64,000 bases of DNA from Burkholderia thailandensis E264 (GCF_000012365.1 NC_007650.1:1612001-1676000); one strand, 5' to 3'. Positions 12,297-21,526 are shown, counted from the first letter of the stretch. Program-made: numbers and translations. The notes: generated from the letters alone by a model not told the origin.

Positions 12297-12986
12297 ATGC
12301 GAATACTGATCGTGGAAGACGAGCCGAAGACCGGCATGTATCTGCGCAAGGGGCTGACTGAAGCGGGCTTCATCGCGGATTGGGTCGAGGACGGCGTGAC
12401 GGGCCTTCATCAGGCCGAGACCGAGGAGTACGACCTCATCATCCTCGACGTGATGCTGCCCGGCCACGACGGCTGGACCGTGCTCGAGCGGCTGCGCCGC
12501 GAGCGCTCGACGCCCGTTCTGTTTCTGACCGCGCGCGACGACGTGGGCGACCGCGTGAAGGGGCTCGAGCTCGGCGCGGACGATTACGTCGTCAAGCCGT
12601 TCGATTTCGTCGAGCTGGTCGCGCGCGTGCGCTCGATCCTGCGCCGCGGACAGGGGCGCGAATCGACGATCCTCAAGATCGCCGATCTCGAGCTCGACCT
12701 GACGCGGCGCAAGGCCACGCGCCAGGGCGACGTCGTGCTGCTGACCGCGAAGGAATTCGCGCTGCTGTGGCTGCTGATGCGCCGCGAGGGCGAGATCCTG
12801 CCGCGCGCGACGATCGCCTCGCAGGTGTGGGACATGAACTTCAACAGCGATACGAACGTCGTCGATGCGGCGATCCGCCGGCTGCGCTCGAAGATCGACG
12901 ACGCGTACGAGCCGAAGCTGATCCACACGGTGCGCGGGATGGGCTACGTGCTCGAGGTCAGGAGCGGGAGCGCGCCGAGCCGATGA
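12297..12986 (+). CDS. irlR: IrlR, OmpR-family metal-responsive response regulator
   Basis: A 229-aa OmpR/PhoB-type regulator that matches remembered B. pseudomallei IrlR (invasion-related, heavy-metal resistance locus) almost throughout. The receiver domain has acidic residues in VEDEP, the phospho-acceptor Asp51 in [10 protein letters not shown], and lysine in YVVKPF. The C-terminal winged helix contains [18 protein letters not shown] and [10 protein letters not shown]. It probably binds the five repeated boxes in this locus and so controls the efflux operon that encodes it. Its last bases overlap the irlS start (ATGA). Confidence 0.93.
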   Translation: MRILIVEDEPKTGMYLRKGLTEAGFIADWVEDGVTGLHQAETEEYDLIILDVMLPGHDGWTVLERLRRERSTPVLFLTARDDVGDRVKGLELGADDYVVKPFDFVELVARVRSILRRGQGRESTILKIADLELDLTRRKATRQGDVVLLTAKEFALLWLLMRREGEILPRATIASQVWDMNFNSDTNVVDAAIRRLRSKIDDAYEPKLIHTVRGMGYVLEVRSGSAPSR

Positions 12987-14377
12987 TCAAACGCCTGTTG
13001 CCTCGCACGCTGCGCGCGCGCCTGACGGCGCTCATCATCCTGTCGACCGCGGCGACGCTCGCGCTGAGCGGCATCGCGCTATACAGTGCGCTGCACAACC
13101 GGCTCGCAGGCATGTCGTCGTACGAAATGTCCGCGACGCTCGCGGCGATGCGCACGCATCTCGCGAGTGTCGCGAGCGTCGACGACATCCCGCGCAAATC
13201 GGATCTGTGGATCGATCAGCTGCACGGCCACCAGAATCTGGATCTCGCGATCTACGACACCGGCGGCCGGCTGCTGTTCGCGACGCGCGGCTTCGTCGCG
13301 CAGCGGCCCGCGCCAGGCGCGCCGCAAACGCGCGTGCCGGAGAACACGGCGCGTGCCGGCACGACGTACAGCTACCTCGCGGGCGACGCGCCGCTGCGCG
13401 ACGCCGCGAGCCGGACGGCGCGCATCGTCATCCAGTACGACGGCAGGAACGACCACGCGCTGCTGCGCGCGTACGCGTACACGGTGGTGGTGATCGAGGT
13501 GCTCGCGGTCGTGCTGACGGCGGCGCTCGCATACGGCATCGCGATGTTCGGCCTGAGCCCGCTGCGGCGGCTCGTCGCGCGCGCCGAGCAGATGTCGTCG
13601 AGCCGGCTGGCTCAGCCGCTGCCGGAGCTCGACACGTCGGGCGAGCTGAAAGAAATGGAACACGCGTTCAACGGAATGCTCAAGCGCCTCGACGAATCGT
13701 TCGTCCGGTTGAGCCAGTTCTCGTCGAATCTCGCGCACGACATGCGCACGCCGCTCACGAACCTGCTGGCCGAAGCGCAGGTCGCGCTGTCGAAGCCGCG
13801 CACGGCCGACGAATATCGCGACGTGATCGAATCGAGCATCGACGAATACCAGCGCCTGTCGCGCATGATCGAGGACATGCTGTTCCTCGCGCGCTCCGAC
13901 AACGCGCAGAGCCATCTGGCAATCCGCACGCTCGATGCGGCGGCGGAGGCCGAGCGTGTCGCCGGCTATTACGAGCCGATGGCCGAGGATGCGGGGGTGA
14001 ATATCGTCGTGAGCGGCAAGGCCGACGTGCAGGCGGACGCGCTGCTCTATCACCGCGCGCTCAGCAACCTGATCAGCAACGCGCTCAATCACGCGCCGCG
14101 CGGCTCGACGATCACCGTCGAATGCCGGCGCACGGCCGACGCGACGATGGTCAGCGTCTCGGACACGGGCCGCGGCATCGAGCCGCAACACCGCGAGCGG
14201 ATCTTCGAGCGGTTCTATCGCGTCGATCCGGCGCGGCACAACTCCGCGTCGGGCACCGGGCTCGGCCTCGCGATCGTGCGCTCGATCATGGAGAACCACG
14301 GCGGCACGTGCGGCGTCGACAGCGAGCCGCACGTGCGCACGACGTTCTGGCTGAAGTTTCCCGGGAATTCGGCCTGA
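12983..14377 (+). CDS. irlS: IrlS, heavy-metal sensor histidine kinase
   Basis: A 464-aa membrane kinase, the length remembered for IrlS. It has two transmembrane segments ([20 protein letters not shown] near the N-terminus and [20 protein letters not shown] around residues 165-185) flanking a periplasmic sensor of about 130 residues. A HAMP region follows, then the H-box [13 protein letters not shown] with His252, and the ATP-binding motifs [19 protein letters not shown] and GTGLGLAIV. The architecture matches CusS/CzcS metal sensors. It should phosphorylate IrlR in response to periplasmic metal. It is translationally coupled to irlR by a 4-bp overlap. Confidence 0.92.
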   Translation: MIKRLLPRTLRARLTALIILSTAATLALSGIALYSALHNRLAGMSSYEMSATLAAMRTHLASVASVDDIPRKSDLWIDQLHGHQNLDLAIYDTGGRLLFATRGFVAQRPAPGAPQTRVPENTARAGTTYSYLAGDAPLRDAASRTARIVIQYDGRNDHALLRAYAYTVVVIEVLAVVLTAALAYGIAMFGLSPLRRLVARAEQMSSSRLAQPLPELDTSGELKEMEHAFNGMLKRLDESFVRLSQFSSNLAHDMRTPLTNLLAEAQVALSKPRTADEYRDVIESSIDEYQRLSRMIEDMLFLARSDNAQSHLAIRTLDAAAEAERVAGYYEPMAEDAGVNIVVSGKADVQADALLYHRALSNLISNALNHAPRGSTITVECRRTADATMVSVSDTGRGIEPQHRERIFERFYRVDPARHNSASGTGLGLAIVRSIMENHGGTCGVDSEPHVRTTFWLKFPGNSA

Positions 14378-14468
14378 GCGGGCGCATCGCTCGCGGGAGG
14401 CGGCAGGTCAAGCCGCCCGCGCGAATGCGATCTGGCGTGCCGCTTGCCCGGCCCCGGCCGCGCGCGCA

Positions 14469-14741
14469 TCAGCGCGCCACGGCCTGATCGTGCTGATCGA
14501 GCGCGACGCTGGTCTTGCCGCCGTGCACCGCGATCGCGTGCACTTCCTTGTTGCGCTTGACGAGCGCCGCGCTCGGCGGATAGTCGTTCTTGCCGGCGGG
14601 CACGACGCCTTCGTGCTGCGCCTGGATCAGCTCCTGCTTGACTTCCCCGCGCGTCTTGCCCTGCGCGAATGCAGCGGGCGAGACAGCCAGCGTCGTCAGT
14701 GCCGCGGCGGCGGCCCATGCCATCAGTTTTTTCGTGTTCAT
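14469..14741 (-). CDS. DUF4148-type small exported protein (90 aa)
   Basis: A signal peptide (MNTKKLMAWAAAAALTTLAV to AFA) is followed by the motif GKTRGEVKQELIQAQHEGVV, typical of DUF4148 proteins of Burkholderia and relatives. These are short periplasmic proteins of unknown function, often numerous per genome. A GGAGAG site precedes the ATG. It is convergent with irlS and has its own IrlR-type box at 14815-14841, so it is probably metal-induced. Confidence 0.85.
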   Translation of the reverse strand: MNTKKLMAWAAAAALTTLAVSPAAFAQGKTRGEVKQELIQAQHEGVVPAGKNDYPPSAALVKRNKEVHAIAVHGGKTSVALDQHDQAVAR

Positions 14742-14788
14742 CGCGAACTCTCCATAAAGTAGATCCCTGTCGGTCGACAGTTGGCTCT

Positions 14789-14841
14789 ACTTTGAACGTC
14801 GGACGGCACGCAACCATGAGCGTGAGATGACAAATCCGTCA
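14789..14841 (-). promoter_or_regulatory. IrlR-type box upstream of the DUF4148 gene
   Basis: Read leftward, TGACggattTGTCAT starts at 14841 and the box continues as CTCACGCTCATG to 14815, the closest match to the czc box among the five sites. The -10-like CAAAGT begins 47 bases from the box start (14794-14789). It faces the DUF4148 gene at 14741. Confidence 0.65.
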
Positions 14842-14884
14842 TGAGCGCGATGCGCGGAAACGGCCGCGAGCGCGGCCGGTTCGA

Positions 14885-14937
14885 TGACGAAAATTTCACG
14901 TTCGCGTCAGCGTGGCGCCGCGACGATCCCGTAGCAT
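14885..14937 (+). promoter_or_regulatory. IrlR-type box and -10 of a non-coding transcript
   Basis: TGACgaaaaTTTCA begins at 14885 and the box continues CGTTCGCGTCAGCG. The -10-like TAGCAT at 14932-14937 lies 47 bases from the box start, identical in sequence and distance to the czc promoter, including the preceding CCG. No ORF follows; instead a terminator ends at 15073. Confidence 0.65.
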
Positions 14938-14943
14938 CTGCAT

Positions 14944-15073
14944 TCCAAGATCGCCGATCAGACGAAACTGGAACGAGGTGTTGGGTTCCCCCCTCGAGCA
15001 CGCGAGGCGCATTGGCACCAGCAGGTGCTATCGCTCTTTGGCCGGACAGCTCCCCCTGTCCGGCCGTTTTTTT
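14944..15073 (+). ncRNA. Candidate metal-responsive small RNA (about 130 nt)
   Basis: The interval between the promoter-like element at 14932-14937 and the terminator at 15040-15073 has no ATG and several small hairpins: CCTCG..CGAGG near 14993-15008, and GCACC-AGCA-GGTGC near 15016-15029. Two C-rich single-stranded stretches (TTCCCCCCTC and the terminator loop CTCCCC) look like ribosome-site-binding seeds used by some regulatory RNAs. The start site is estimated from the -10 position. It would be made when IrlR is active. Homology to known RNAs was not testable here. Confidence 0.55.
15040..15073 (+). terminator. Strong intrinsic terminator of the candidate small RNA
   Basis: A perfect 10-bp stem, GGCCGGACAG (15040-15049) with CTGTCCGGCC (15056-15065), encloses the 6-base loop CTCCCC. 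It is followed by one G and seven T residues. No protein gene ends upstream on this strand, so it must serve an untranslated transcript. Confidence 0.9.
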
Positions 15074-15310
15074 GGGTTTTCGAATCCGCGCGCCCGAGAT
15101 CGCGATTCGCCGCGCGCGTCGCGCAGATGCGCACCCCGTCGCGCGGCGGCACGAAGCAGCCGGCGGTTCGCTTCGCATTCCGCGCTTCGTCATGGCGCGC
15201 GATTTCTCCCCGTCGTCGCGTCTCGGGCGCGCGCGTCTCACGCTGCCTGACCATTTCCCTTGCCGATGCGTGCGTGCCGAGCACGCCGCGGATCGCATGC
15301 TCCGCCTCGA

Positions 15311-15363
15311 CGACATCTTTGTCATGTTCGGCTCACGTTCGCGCAGCGACGCACGCGCAACAT
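15311..15363 (+). promoter_or_regulatory. IrlR-type box upstream of the 87-aa lipoprotein
   Basis: CGACatcttTGTCATG starts at 15311 and continues TTCGGCTCACG. The -10-like CAACAT at 15358-15363 is again 47 bases from the box start. The lipoprotein gene begins at 15443. Confidence 0.6.
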
Positions 15364-15442
15364 GAGCGCACATCGACCGATGCGATCGAGTCCCGTGGCC
15401 GCGTCGAAGTCGAATCGAACGATACGAAACAAGAGGAGCATC

Positions 15443-15706
15443 ATGAAAGCGTCGATCGTCGCAATCGCGCTCGGCATTGCGCTGGCAGCCTGCGCCCCGC
15501 TTCGTCAGGCGCCGCGATCCGTCGAAGCGGGGCCGTCCGTCGCCTCGTCGAATCGCGGCGGCGGCGGCGGCGGCGGCGGCGAAAGCCTGGCGAGCGAATC
15601 GCGGCGCCCGGCGAACGAAGTCGTCGACTACACGGGACGTCCGTGCGTGAATCAAACGCTGTACGTGAAGATGCGTCCTTGCGTCTTTCCGCAGTTACAA
15701 CGCTGA
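15443..15706 (+). CDS. Small lipoprotein with polyglycine run (87 aa)
   Basis: Starts MKASIVAIALGIALAACAPL, a lipoprotein signal with Cys at position 17 in LAAC, after a strong AAGAGGAG ribosome site. The mature chain has eight glycines in a row, then NEVVDYTGRPCVNQTLYVKM and PCVFPQLQR, with two further cysteines that may pair. It is probably an envelope lipoprotein. An IrlR-type box at 15311 places it in the metal-response set. No family beyond Burkholderia-like small lipoproteins is recognised. Confidence 0.7.
   Translation: MKASIVAIALGIALAACAPLRQAPRSVEAGPSVASSNRGGGGGGGGESLASESRRPANEVVDYTGRPCVNQTLYVKMRPCVFPQLQR
15557..15580 (+). repeat. (GGC)8 trinucleotide repeat inside the lipoprotein gene
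   Basis: Eight uninterrupted GGC units encode the polyglycine run. Slippage would change the linker length without a frameshift. Confidence 0.9.
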
Positions 15707-15943
15707 ACCGGCAGGTTGCCGTTGCATGCGGCACGGCGCGCGCTCGCGCCGTTCAACGCGCGGGTCGAGCGCGCTCACACGGCGTCCCGCACGGCGCGCG
15801 TCATGCGAGCCGCGCATCGCGCCGTGCGGACCTCGATCGCGCCGATTCGCGGCGCGACGGCCATCGGCTCGCCGCCTCTTTCTCCCCCCTCCCCGTCGAT
15901 TGCTTATCGCGTCGCGCTTCATAACGAATCGCGAACTGCTTCT

Positions 15944-15972
15944 TTGTGTTTTGCGGGCGCGCTTCGTATAAC
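15944..15972 (+). promoter_or_regulatory. Putative sigma-70 promoter of the flavin monooxygenase gene
   Basis: TTGTGT (15944-15949) and TATAAC (15967-15972) are separated by 17 bases in a locally AT-richer patch. The coding region begins at 16184, leaving a leader of about 200 bases. Sequence upstream to 15707 shows no gene. Confidence 0.5.
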
Positions 15973-16014
15973 TGCGATTTGCCGTTCGAATCGCCCCAAC
16001 CGAGGAGCCGCCCC

Positions 16015-16107
16015 TTGAGCACACTCGATCCCGACGCCGCCCCCGCTCCGCGATCGCCAATCCCTCTGATCGCCCGACGCCGACCGCACTCGCACCCGGG
16101 GCCGTGA
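16015..16107 (+). CDS. Possible leader ORF (30 codons, TTG start)
   Basis: TTG at 16015 follows CGAGGAGCCGCCCC and opens a 30-codon frame rich in Pro and Arg (DPDAAPAPRSPIPLIARRR), ending at 16107, 76 bases before the monooxygenase start. It lies within the predicted mRNA leader. It could be a regulatory upstream ORF or chance; only the ribosome-site-like sequence supports it. Confidence 0.25.
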   Translation: MSTLDPDAAPAPRSPIPLIARRRPHSHPGP

Positions 16108-16183
16108 CCACGCGCACGCAAAACGCGCGCCCGGCCCGCGGCATCCGCCGAATCACGTTTCTTCACTCCCTGAGGACTTCGCC

Positions 16184-17443
16184 ATGTCTCACGCCCTTGC
16201 CGATCCGGCGATCTCGACCGGCACCGACTACGCATCGCTCGCGGCCCGCTTCCGGCCGATCTTCGCGCGCATCGCCGAAGGCGCGATCGAGCGCGACCGC
16301 ACGCGCGCGCTGCCGCACGAGCCGATTCGCTGGCTGAAGGAAGCCGGTTTCGGCGCGGTGCGCGTGCCCGTGCACGCGGGCGGCGCCGGCGCGTCGATTC
16401 CGCAGCTCGTTCAATTGCTGATCGAGCTCGGGGCCGCCGACTCGAATCTGCCGCAGGCGCTGCGCGGCCATTTCGCGTTCGTCGAGGACTGGCTGAATGC
16501 GCCGGCCGCCTCCGCGCGGCAGGCATGGTTCGACCGCTTCGCGAGCGGCCAGCTCGTCGGCAACGCGTGGACCGAGGTCGGCGACGTCGCGCTCGGCGAA
16601 GTGCGCACGAAGGTGGCGAAGCGCGACGGACGCTGGATCGTGAACGGCGAGAAGTACTACAGCACGGGCGCGATCTTCGCCGACTGGATCGATGTCTACG
16701 CGCAGCGCGCCGACGACGGCAGCCCGGTGATCGCCGCGGTCGCGACGCATCAGGAAGGCGTGATCCGCGACGACGACTGGGACGGCTTCGGTCAGGCGAC
16801 GACGGGCAGCGGCACGACGCGCTTTGTCGACGCGCACGTCGACGAAGCGAACGTCATCGATTTCGCGCGGCGCTTCAAATATCAGACCGCGTTCTACCAG
16901 CTATTCCATCTCGCGACGCTCGCCGGCATCGGCCGCGCGGTCGAACGCGACGCGAGCGCGCTCGTGCGCGAGCGCACGCGGATCTACAGCCACGGCAACG
17001 GGCCGCGCGTGAGCGACGACGCGCAGATCCTGCAGGTCGTCGGCGAGATCTCGGCGTGGGCGTACGCAGCCGAGGCGATCGCGCTACGCGCCGCGCAGCC
17101 TTCGCAGCGCGCGTACGAAGCGCACTTCGGCGGCGAGGCGGCCGCCGAGCACGACGCGAACATCGCCGCCGAAATCGAATCGGCGCAAGGGCAACTGGTG
17201 GTATCGGAACTCGTGCTGCGCGCGGCGACGCATCTGTTCGACGCGCTCGGCGCATCGGCGACAAGCGCGTCGAAGGCGCTCGATCGCCACTGGCGCAACG
17301 CGCGCACGGTCGCGTCGCACAATCCGCTCGTCTACAAGGCGAGGATCGTGGGCGAGCGCGCCGTCAACGGGACCGCGCCGCCGTACGTCTGGCAGATCGG
17401 CGCGGGGCCCGGCAAGCCGCAGAAACACGAAAAGGCCGCATGA
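16184..17443 (+). CDS. DszC/SfnB-like flavin-dependent monooxygenase (acyl-CoA dehydrogenase fold)
   Basis: A 419-aa protein of the acyl-CoA-dehydrogenase fold in the group of reduced-flavin-dependent monooxygenases such as DszC and sulfur-acquisition oxidoreductases. Features include PIRWLKEAGFGAVRVPVHAG near the N-terminus, VNGEKYYSTGAIFADWIDVY in the beta domain, FKYQTAFYQLFHLATLAGIG, and the C-terminal helices with LDRHWRNARTVASHNPLVYK, a signature of the DszC group. It likely oxidises an organosulfur or similar small substrate with FMNH2 from a separate reductase. No reductase or transporter gene is adjacent, so the substrate is not predicted. Confidence 0.85.
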   Translation: MSHALADPAISTGTDYASLAARFRPIFARIAEGAIERDRTRALPHEPIRWLKEAGFGAVRVPVHAGGAGASIPQLVQLLIELGAADSNLPQALRGHFAFVEDWLNAPAASARQAWFDRFASGQLVGNAWTEVGDVALGEVRTKVAKRDGRWIVNGEKYYSTGAIFADWIDVYAQRADDGSPVIAAVATHQEGVIRDDDWDGFGQATTGSGTTRFVDAHVDEANVIDFARRFKYQTAFYQLFHLATLAGIGRAVERDASALVRERTRIYSHGNGPRVSDDAQILQVVGEISAWAYAAEAIALRAAQPSQRAYEAHFGGEAAAEHDANIAAEIESAQGQLVVSELVLRAATHLFDALGASATSASKALDRHWRNARTVASHNPLVYKARIVGERAVNGTAPPYVWQIGAGPGKPQKHEKAA

Positions 17444-17554
17444 CCCAGCGGCGGCGGGCGGGTTCGCGCGGGGTTCGCGCATTGCCCGCCCGGCACCCGT
17501 GCGGCGTCGGTCGAGCCGGTTCTGGCCGGTCGATCCAAAAGCGCCGCGGCCCGC

Positions 17555-18271
17555 TCAGAACAGGCCCGGAATCACCCGGTAGCGAACCGAGCGCCGGTAG
17601 GCGCGATACGCGGCGTCCTCGGACAGGACCCGCTCCTCGCGACGAATCCGGCCGATCTGCAACCCGATCTGCAGCACGACCGCGATCAGGTTGCGCGCGC
17701 TGAAATTCGTCAGCAGGAAGCCGGTGTCGATGATCAGATAGCCGAGGTACATCGGATGCCGGACGAACCGGTACGCGCCGCGCGACACGACGCCGCGATT
17801 CGCGGGCAGGATGCCGAACGATTGTCTCAGCGACACTTTCGCGAACAATTGCCAGAACAGGCCGAACAGCTGGATCGCCGCGCCGGCCGTCTCCGGAATC
17901 AGTTGTCGGCTCGCGGTGAGCTGGAAGACGAGATAGTAGAAGGTGCCGCCGAGCGAGAAGAACAGCGCGACCGGGCTCCAGTCGCGCTTTTTCGGCGGCT
18001 CGGCGAACAGCGACAAGCCGACTGTCAGCGTGGTCGACACCGCGAGCAGGATCAGCGTGATGCGCGACGGATCGAGCCGCCACTGCGTATACGCCGCATA
18101 TGCGAAAACCCCGAGCGCGAGCGCCGCGGCGACACGCGCGCACACTTCGATCAGGATGCCGGAGAACCCGTCGGATTGACGCGCGGCGCCCGTTCGGGCG
18201 GCCTCCGCCGGCGCGGCCGTCGTGTCGTGCCGCCGCGTCGTGGCCATCGATGGTCGGACTTCGTGTTCCAT
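17555..18271 (-). CDS. Isoprenylcysteine-carboxyl-methyltransferase-family membrane protein
   Basis: About 238 aa with five or so hydrophobic segments. The C-terminal half holds the ICMT-like motif RGAYRFVRHPMYLGYLIID, followed by EERVLSEDAAYRAYRRSVRY, which matches the SAM-binding region of this membrane methyltransferase family. Bacterial members methylate unknown, probably lipid or small-molecule, substrates. The ATG at 18271 is chosen; a GTG three codons upstream is possible with the same GGGG ribosome site. It is convergent with the monooxygenase gene and stands alone. Confidence 0.82.
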   Translation of the reverse strand: MEHEVRPSMATTRRHDTTAAPAEAARTGAARQSDGFSGILIEVCARVAAALALGVFAYAAYTQWRLDPSRITLILLAVSTTLTVGLSLFAEPPKKRDWSPVALFFSLGGTFYYLVFQLTASRQLIPETAGAAIQLFGLFWQLFAKVSLRQSFGILPANRGVVSRGAYRFVRHPMYLGYLIIDTGFLLTNFSARNLIAVVLQIGLQIGRIRREERVLSEDAAYRAYRRSVRYRVIPGLF

Positions 18272-18819
18272 CGCGAACACCCCCGTTCGTCTCGTGCTGC
18301 TTTCATGTCGATCGAGCTTATCACGCTGCCGCCGCCCGCCGGCTCGCCGAATCTAAAAAATCAGGTCGATTATTCCAGCATCGAACCGGCGATTTTCTCG
18401 ATCCGGGCCCATGCAATCGTTTGCGAATCGCCGGCCAAGACGGGCCGCACGATCATCATTTCGAATCGCGCCGCGCGTGCACGCCGTTCATAGGGGTTCT
18501 CCCGCGCATCCCGCACATCCCGCGCGCAATTCAATCATGACGGAAGCCATCCCCGGATGGTTTGGCCTCATCCGATTCGTTGCGATCGGCGGCATTTTCC
18601 GGCTCGCCCGCAATCGAGCTCTTTCGATTCAACGGCGCGTCGCCCGATTGATCCGGCATTTCCCCCGGCGTTTATTTTTCATTGCGCGGCCCAAGCGTGC
18701 GCCGGACGATCGGAGCGTGGCCTCATCGGTTCCTCCCGCGCGCGTCGCGCCGTGCGCCGCACGGCCCGACACTCGCTTCGTCGATTCGGAGAATCCGCCA
18801 TGAAAAGCGGCGGCCCGAT
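18272..18819. other. Intergenic stretch with no supported gene
   Basis: About 550 bases between the methyltransferase start and the 3' end of the TonB receptor gene. It includes a short AT-rich patch near 18350-18380 that may hold the methyltransferase promoter. No hairpin with a T-run and no plausible small ORF was seen. Confidence 0.5.
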
Positions 18820-21402
18820 TCAGAACTGCAGCGTCGTCAGCAGCGACACCTGCCGCGCATCGCCGACCGACACGAAGAACCGGTTCACGCTCGACGGGTA
18901 ATACGTGCGGTTGAACAGGTTCTTCACGTTCAGCTGGAACTGCAGCTTCTGCTTGCCGACGCGCGTGTCGTAGGTCGCGAAAGCATCGGCCGTCGCGTAC
19001 GCGGGCAGCGTGAAGCTGTTCGCCGAATCGCCCGGCCGCGCGCCGACGTAGCGCCCCGCCGCGCCGATCCGCAGGTCGTCGCCGCCGAACACGGCGCCCG
19101 CGTCGTAGACGGCCGCGAGCGACGCCGTGTGCCGCGCGACGTTCCACAGCCGGTTGCCCGCGTACAGCGGATCTTCGGTCGTCTTCGCATCGATGTACGC
19201 GTAGCTCGCGATCACGTTCCAGCGCTCGCCGATCCGCCCCGACACGTCGAGCTCGATCCCGCGCGAGCGCGCGCGTCCGGACGTGCGCCAGTCGGTCTGG
19301 TTCGTCGCGTCGTTGTATTGCGACACGAGCACGTTCTTCTTGTCGATCTCGAAGAACGCGAGCGTGCCGGCGAAGCCGCTCGGCAGGTCGAGCTTCGCGC
19401 CGAGCTCCCACGACGCGCCCTGCTCGGGCGCGGTCGAGCCGTCGATCACGTAGCCGCCCGACATCGGCGCGATCTTCGACGTCGGCTTCAGCGACTGCGT
19501 GTAGCTGCCGTACAGCGACAGCGCGTCGTTCCACTTGTAGACGATGCCCGCGCGCGGCAGCCACTTCGTGCCGCTCAGGTTCGTGTTGACCCGGAACGGC
19601 CGGCCGCGCCCGGCGAGCTGGCTGTAGCGGACGAAGCGCGCGCCGCCGACGAGAATCCACTTGTCGGTCAGATGGATGCTGTCCTGGAAGAACAGCGACG
19701 CGGTGTGCAGCGTGTCGCTCTGATCGCTGTCGGACGCCGATACGCTCGTCGACGGCGGGATCAGCCCGTACGTCGGGTTCAGGTAGCTGAACGGCGTCTT
19801 GATCGCCTGGCGCAGCATGTCCGCGCGGTAGACCTGCCGGTATTCGCTGTCGACGCCGAACTGCACGTCGTGCCGCATCCCGGCGAGCGTCACGCGGCCG
19901 TCGACGTATGCGATTGCGTAGCTGTCGGTGCTGCGCGAGCCGTGCGTCGCGTCGTTGCTGCGCGTGAGCGTGCCCTTGACCGGATCGACCGCCGTGATGC
20001 GTATCTGGTTCGCATCGTAGGTCTCGCGGTTGTAGCTGTAGCCGAGGTGCGCCTTCCAGTTGGGCGCGAGCTGATGGTCGACCGTTAGTTGCACCAGATT
20101 CGATTCGCCGCGCATGTCGTTGAACGGCTCGTCGAGGCGGCGGCGCGCCGGGATCGCGAGCGGCTCGTTCGTGCGCGGATCGAGCGCGGTGCCCCGATCG
20201 AACGGCATCAGGAAGCGCCGGTACTCGTACGACAGCACGACCTGCGTGTCGCGGCCGTACCACGCGAGCGACGGCGCGACGAGCGTCTCGCGATGCTCGC
20301 CGTAGTCGCGCCAGTACTGCTCGTTCGTCTGATCGACGATCAGCCGGTACGCAAGCCGCGAATCGCCGATCGCGCCCGTCGAGTCGAACGTGAGCTCGCC
20401 GCCATTCCTGCCGTGCCCGTAGGTCGAGCCGAGCACCGAGATCGCGTTGTGGCGCGTGAGCTGCGGCTGCTTCGTGACGACGTTGATCACGCCGCCCGGG
20501 TCCATGATCCCGTACAGCAGCGAAGCCGGCCCCTTCAGCACTTCGACGCTGTCCGTCGTCGCGTTCAGCGAGCGGCCCTGCACGATCGGCATCCCGTTGC
20601 GCATCACCGAGCCGTCGCGGTTGTCGCCGAAGCCGCGCTTCATCACCGTGTCCTGCGTGCTGCCGAGCGTGTTGCCCTGCGTGATGCCGCTCACGTTCGC
20701 GAGCGCGTCGTCGAGGTTGCGCGGGCGCTGGTCGCGCAGCACCTGCGGCGCAACGATGTTGACGGCCTGCGGCACCTCGGCGAGCGGCGCGTCGCTGCGC
20801 AGCCCCGCCGCCTCGCGCGGCGCACGGTAGCTGTCCGCGTGCAGGCCGCTCGCGCGCACCGAGACGGTCGGCAGCGTCGTGTCGGTCGCGAGCGCCGCCC
20901 CCGCGCTCGGCGCGGCCGGCCCGGCGGGCGACCTGACGAGCGTGTAGCCGCCGCTCGGCTGCCGCAGCGCGACGAGGCCCGTGCCCGTCAGCAGCCGGTC
21001 GAGCGCCGCGGCCGCATCCGCGCGACCGTGCAGGCCGGGGCTTTGCAAGCCCGCGGCCAGTTCGCCCGGAAACGACAGCAGGATGCCGGCCTCGCGGCCG
21101 AAGCGGGTCAGCGCGGCGTCGAGCGGCCCGGCCGGGATGTCGTACGCGCGCGTCGAGGCGGCCGGCTCGGCCGCGCTCGCCGCGTCGGGCGCGGCGAACG
21201 CCGAGAACAGCGCGGCGGCGGCCACGCTCGCGACGACGCGGCGCGGCGCGAACGGCGCCGCCGCGCGGCTTCGCCGGCTCACGCCGCGCGGCGCCGCATG
21301 CGGGCGGCCGGGCGCGCGCGCGCCCGACTCGATCGAACTGGCCGGCGCGCGCGCGGAATCGGCGAACGCGTGGCGAGAATGGCGATTGCGGAGTGAATCC
21401 AT
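18820..21402 (-). CDS. TonB-dependent siderophore receptor with N-terminal signalling domain
   Basis: About 860 aa. After a long N-terminus and signal region (VASVAAAALFSAFAAPDAASA) comes a secretin/TonB short N-terminal signalling domain (AYDIPAGPLDAALTRFGREAGI to GYTLVRS), then the plug (EVPQAVNIVAPQVLRDQRPR, SVEVLKGPASLLYGIMDPGG) and the 22-strand barrel ending in a terminal Phe (VSLLTTLQF). It imports a ferric siderophore and signals through FecR to FecI. It is the last gene of the fecI-fecR-receptor set on this strand. A start at 21450 is possible; 21402 (MDSLRNRHS) leaves the shorter leader. Confidence 0.9.
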   Translation of the reverse strand: MDSLRNRHSRHAFADSARAPASSIESGARAPGRPHAAPRGVSRRSRAAAPFAPRRVVASVAAAALFSAFAAPDAASAAEPAASTRAYDIPAGPLDAALTRFGREAGILLSFPGELAAGLQSPGLHGRADAAAALDRLLTGTGLVALRQPSGGYTLVRSPAGPAAPSAGAALATDTTLPTVSVRASGLHADSYRAPREAAGLRSDAPLAEVPQAVNIVAPQVLRDQRPRNLDDALANVSGITQGNTLGSTQDTVMKRGFGDNRDGSVMRNGMPIVQGRSLNATTDSVEVLKGPASLLYGIMDPGGVINVVTKQPQLTRHNAISVLGSTYGHGRNGGELTFDSTGAIGDSRLAYRLIVDQTNEQYWRDYGEHRETLVAPSLAWYGRDTQVVLSYEYRRFLMPFDRGTALDPRTNEPLAIPARRRLDEPFNDMRGESNLVQLTVDHQLAPNWKAHLGYSYNRETYDANQIRITAVDPVKGTLTRSNDATHGSRSTDSYAIAYVDGRVTLAGMRHDVQFGVDSEYRQVYRADMLRQAIKTPFSYLNPTYGLIPPSTSVSASDSDQSDTLHTASLFFQDSIHLTDKWILVGGARFVRYSQLAGRGRPFRVNTNLSGTKWLPRAGIVYKWNDALSLYGSYTQSLKPTSKIAPMSGGYVIDGSTAPEQGASWELGAKLDLPSGFAGTLAFFEIDKKNVLVSQYNDATNQTDWRTSGRARSRGIELDVSGRIGERWNVIASYAYIDAKTTEDPLYAGNRLWNVARHTASLAAVYDAGAVFGGDDLRIGAAGRYVGARPGDSANSFTLPAYATADAFATYDTRVGKQKLQFQLNVKNLFNRTYYPSSVNRFFVSVGDARQVSLLTTLQF

Positions 21403-21526
21403 GATCGATGACTCGTTGACGATGGGTGAAATGCAGCCTTCATTTCCCATGTCACGCGAACATCGAAAACAGCTCAGGCCTGGCGAAAATTTTCTCGAGG
21501 GTATTCGGGAAGCGTTCGGATCGCGC

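Noticed and set aside
14841..15365. A 174-codon plus-strand ORF covering the candidate small RNA
   Set aside because: The frame crosses the strong terminator at 15040-15073 and two regulatory boxes and has no ribosome site or domain.
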